Positions 31,898-32,523 of a stretch of 32,523 nucleotides of DNA are shown piece by piece. A model generated the notes under the pieces. That model did no database searches and was not told the origin of the DNA. It was given only the letters and a program-made list of their open reading frames with translations. The position numbers were made by a program, and so were the translations under genes. Source of the stretch: an uncultured Bacilli bacterium (GTDB lineage: Bacteria; Bacillota_I; Bacilli_A; RF39; UBA660); the NCBI GenBank assembly GCA_934086395.1, contig CAKOIE010000016.1, positions 1-32,523 on the forward strand. Reading direction: 5' to 3'. The first letter of the stretch is position 1. The number at the start of each line of letters is the position of its first letter.

Positions 31898-32398
31898 GAA
31901 AAAAACTTTATAAAAATATAAAGTTTTGAAGTAAAACAATGGTTTATTACAAGTTAATTTTACGGCTTTGGTCGAGTTGAGTTTCTCTATTTTCCTTCCT
32001 TTGATTACTCTAGGGCGATTTCTCCTTTACAGAAAATAATTATTAGTTGCCTAAATAATTACTCGATTGCCACATAGTCCGTACTACAATCCTTATAATA
32101 AATACATGCTAGAGGTTTTCCCTGACACTCTTATCCCATTCTTATTCGCTTTTGCAAAAATGATTTCAATTTCTATCCCACATTTTCACTCACGACATGA
32201 CTTTTATTCTTTTCTATCTAATAATAGGGTAAGACATATGCCGTTATGGTTTCCCTATTATTTAAAATTACATATTCACCCCAACTTGGGCAGAAGAAGC
32301 GAAATATATAAAGTTGCGATATCAATTAATGGATTTTTAGGCCCATCTTCAAATGGTGTTTGTGACTAGCATAATGCACCACGTATTAATAATACCAC
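31898..32398 (-). ncRNA. Candidate large structured RNA (about 490 nt)
   Basis: The segment has a good promoter on one side (32405-32433) and an intrinsic terminator on the other (AAAACTTTATA/TATAAAGTTTT 31902-31927, then T run). It is locally richer in G and C than most intergenic DNA here. On the minus strand the frames are broken by many stops. Stems seen: AATAATAGGG (32253-32262 read on minus) with CCCTATTATT (32229-32220), a perfect 10-bp stem; a hairpin of about 10 bp with a GCAA tetraloop at 32061-32037; CCAT/ATGG near the 5' end; GAG-AAA-CTC near the 3' end. No tmRNA, SRP, RNase P or M-box core is recognisable. It may be a free large RNA, for example of the ROOL class, or a long leader of the CorB-like gene with the terminator as an attenuator. 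Confidence 0.6.
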
Positions 32399-32404
32399 AT
32401 TTTA

Positions 32405-32433
32405 ATTAAAATGTCTAGTATAGTATATGTCAA
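32405..32433 (-). promoter_or_regulatory. Promoter of the large structured RNA
   Basis: On the minus strand a perfect TTGACA (32433-32428), 17 bases, then TTTAAT (32410-32405). A second -10-like TATTAT lies shortly downstream. Confidence 0.7.
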
Positions 32434-32493
32434 ATAACGAACAAAATGTGTTAAACATTAGTTAAAATTATACCGATTTATAATTACCGATAG

Positions 32494-32516
32494 CAAACAA
32501 AGGTGAACTTTGTTTG
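32494..32516. repeat. 9-bp inverted repeat at window end
   Basis: CAAACAAAG (32494-32502) pairs with CTTTGTTTG (32508-32516) around GTGAA. No T run follows on either strand, so its role is open: a terminator arm of a gene beyond the edge, or a protein site. Confidence 0.6.
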
Positions 32517-32523
32517 AATAAAA

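Noticed and set aside
32067..32369. A 100-codon plus-strand ORF with Pro, His and Phe-rich product
   Set aside because: It has no RBS, its composition is unlike the other proteins, and it lies wholly antisense to a promoter-to-terminator unit with strong stems. It is most likely a chance frame opposite a structured RNA.
1..32523. Alternative genetic code with TGA as Trp
   Set aside because: Trp is encoded by TGG throughout the clear genes, and the amidase ends at TGA in the right place.

Overview
The window is AT-rich bacterial chromosome using the standard code: Trp is TGG and TGA is a stop, for example at the amidase end. It suggests a low-GC Gram-positive (Bacilli-like, near the wall-bearing relatives of Mollicutes). 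The gene order gpsB-rnpB-ymfM-pgsA-recA is Firmicutes-like, ClpB lacks its N-terminal domain as in many Mollicutes, and GpsB, a wall amidase and a sortase-type tail imply a cell wall. I cannot name the species.

Layout. (1) 1-4331 is an accessory stretch: the start of an IS1634-like transposase and a frameshifted transposase remnant (minus strand), a secreted surface protein with a sortase-like tail, and a two-gene unit of a small acidic protein plus a superfamily II helicase whose helicase-associated domains are tandemly duplicated. (2) 4377-11105 is mostly housekeeping: a wall amidase, a 34-codon ORF, gpsB, RNase P RNA, a RodZ/YmfM-like gene without a canonical start codon, pgsA, recA with a LexA-like box, and metG. 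(3) 11148-14450 holds two lineage-specific membrane proteins and a CPBP protease lying between two exact 66-bp copies of a promoter. (4) 14504-21889 carries rny, a minus-strand rpmB, dnaE, a candidate structured RNA, and clpB under a CIRCE-controlled promoter. (5) 21903-27050 is a tight four-gene operon: an unknown protein, a membrane-anchored McrB-like AAA+ ATPase, a DUF2357-like protein with no visible nuclease motif, and a membrane protein with about ten 12-residue Asp-rich repeats. It is the best candidate for an undescribed system. (6) 27105-29827 holds a CmpB-like membrane protein, then rpsB (with a structured leader and a Rho-N/SAP-like tail on S2) and tsf. (7) 29836-31366 is guanine deaminase plus a RelE-like protein overlapping a small ORF. 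(8) 31365-32523, minus strand, carries a CorB-like membrane protein preceded by a roughly 490-nt candidate structured RNA with its own promoter and terminator.

Transcription units are compact and most end in clear intrinsic terminators. Promoters are sigma-A like with a 16-18 nt spacer, several with extended -10 (TGn) elements. No tRNA, rRNA or CRISPR array was seen. RNA folds, family calls and promoters were found by eye; no search or folding program was run.
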